NCBI GenBank assembly: GCA_011390855.1
Contig: JAABRN010000086.1
Location: 1-5,232, forward strand
Source of the DNA: Hydrogenophaga sp.
GTDB lineage: Bacteria; Pseudomonadota; Gammaproteobacteria; Burkholderiales; Burkholderiaceae_C
Direction: 5' to 3'
DNA: 5,232 nt
The position numbers and the translations under genes are program-made. The notes beneath the pieces were generated by a model that saw only the letters and a list, made by a program, of their open reading frames with translations, was not told the origin of the DNA and did no database searches. Positions 4,730 to 5,232 of the stretch are shown one piece after another (within the stretch, counting starts at the first letter, position 1; every line of letters starts with the position of its first letter).

Positions 4730-5232
4730 ATGAAAAAAGCCCCACCACCCCTGGTTCAAGCCCCTTCCACCCCTGCTGCCGCTCCCGCTTCGCCGCGTGA
4801 ACCTCTGGCCGGTTTCCAGTATGCCCGCAGCCAGTTCGAAGAATTGGTGGACCTTGCGCTCTCGCATGCAAAGCAGCTTGGAGCGTCTGATGCCGCCGCC
4901 GAAGTCTCCGAAGGGGCAGGCCTGAGCGTATCGGTACGCAAAGGCGAACTGGAGAACGTGGAGCGCAACCGCGACAAGTCGCTCGGCGTCACGGTGTACC
5001 TCGGCCGCAAAAGAGGCAATGCCTCGACCTCTGATTTTTCACCTGCGGCGGTGCGCCAGACGGTGCAAGCCGCCTATGACATCGCCCGTTTCACCGCCGA
5101 AGATCCGGTGGCTGGCCTGCCCGATCCGGAAGACGTGGCCGACAGTTATGCCGATCTGGACCTGTTCCATCCCTGGGCCCTCACATCGGAAGATGCGATG
5201 CACATCGCGCTGGCCTGTGAAGCTGCCGCCTT
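4730..5232 (+). CDS. pmbA: Metalloprotease-related protein PmbA (TldE), N-terminal part
   Basis: Predicted TldE subunit of the TldD/TldE complex, a cytoplasmic protease that in E. coli trims microcin B17 precursor and degrades unfolded antitoxin CcdA. TldD carries the zinc site and TldE is its partner. The frame is open from ATG 4730 to the right edge, giving 167 residues of a protein usually about 450 long. After a Pro/Ala-rich stretch (residues 4-25) comes the family N-domain: FEELVDLALSHAKQLGASDA, then a region with VRKGELENVERNRDKSLGVTVYLGRKRGNASTSDFS split over two strands. The helix AAVRQTVQAAYDIARFTAEDP and the LPDPEDVADSYADLDLFHP segment follow, all typical of PmbA. This is the only in-frame ATG before the conserved part. 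There is no good Shine-Dalgarno sequence; a G-rich run sits too far upstream. It diverges from darP, a neighbourhood I associate with Burkholderiales genomes. Confidence 0.92.
   Translation, partial: MKKAPPPLVQAPSTPAAAPASPREPLAGFQYARSQFEELVDLALSHAKQLGASDAAAEVSEGAGLSVSVRKGELENVERNRDKSLGVTVYLGRKRGNASTSDFSPAAVRQTVQAAYDIARFTAEDPVAGLPDPEDVADSYADLDLFHPWALTSEDAMHIALACEAAA

Noticed and set aside
4660..4731. Longer darP starting at 4731
   Set aside because: The extra 24 residues are unlike the family and would overlap the pmbA start codon. MSRKP with AAGAG upstream is a better start.
3964..4800. 278-codon open frame on the plus strand opposite darP and running into pmbA
   Set aside because: It shadows darP and then overlaps the conserved start of pmbA in another frame. 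No family resemblance was seen.
1..5232. Mobile elements, CRISPR, tRNA/rRNA, defence or secretion systems
   Set aside because: No transposase, integrase, direct-repeat array, cloverleaf or toxin-antitoxin pair is visible. All substantial coding space is taken by conserved housekeeping genes.

Overview
This window looks like ordinary chromosomal housekeeping DNA from a GC-rich betaproteobacterium. A Burkholderiales member of the Comamonadaceae type (Acidovorax, Hydrogenophaga, Polaromonas and relatives) is most likely. The clues are the suhB/trmJ/cysE neighbourhood, the pmbA/darP/mogA/slyD neighbourhood, strong G/C third-position bias, and a palindromic intergenic element in a style I associate with that family. 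The assignment comes from protein resemblance and gene order judged by eye, not from a search.

Layout, left to right. suhB (inositol monophosphatase family, minus strand) fills the left end. A reading frame that starts inside its 3' end runs off the left edge and may be the next gene of the same transcript. A 159-bp divergent spacer separates suhB from trmJ (tRNA 2'-O-methyltransferase, plus strand), which is followed after 10 bases by cysE (serine acetyltransferase). cysE converges on slyD across about 200 bp occupied by a palindromic repeat with two mirrored 37-nt hairpins. The minus-strand group darP > mogA > slyD (read right to left) has gaps of 5 and 23 bases and is probably one operon. 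It diverges from pmbA (TldE), which starts at 4730 on the plus strand and is cut by the right edge.

How the genes relate. suhB and trmJ act on stable RNA: in E. coli SuhB joins the Nus complex on rRNA transcripts and TrmJ methylates tRNA position 32. cysE makes the first committed intermediate of cysteine synthesis. darP acts in 50S ribosomal subunit assembly, mogA in molybdenum cofactor synthesis, slyD in protein folding and metal handling, and pmbA in peptide or protein processing.

I found no mobile element, CRISPR array, tRNA, rRNA or unknown multi-gene system. The two signals most worth following are non-coding: a boxA-like heptamer just after a terminator-like hairpin in the suhB leader, and the mirrored hairpin pair between cysE and slyD.
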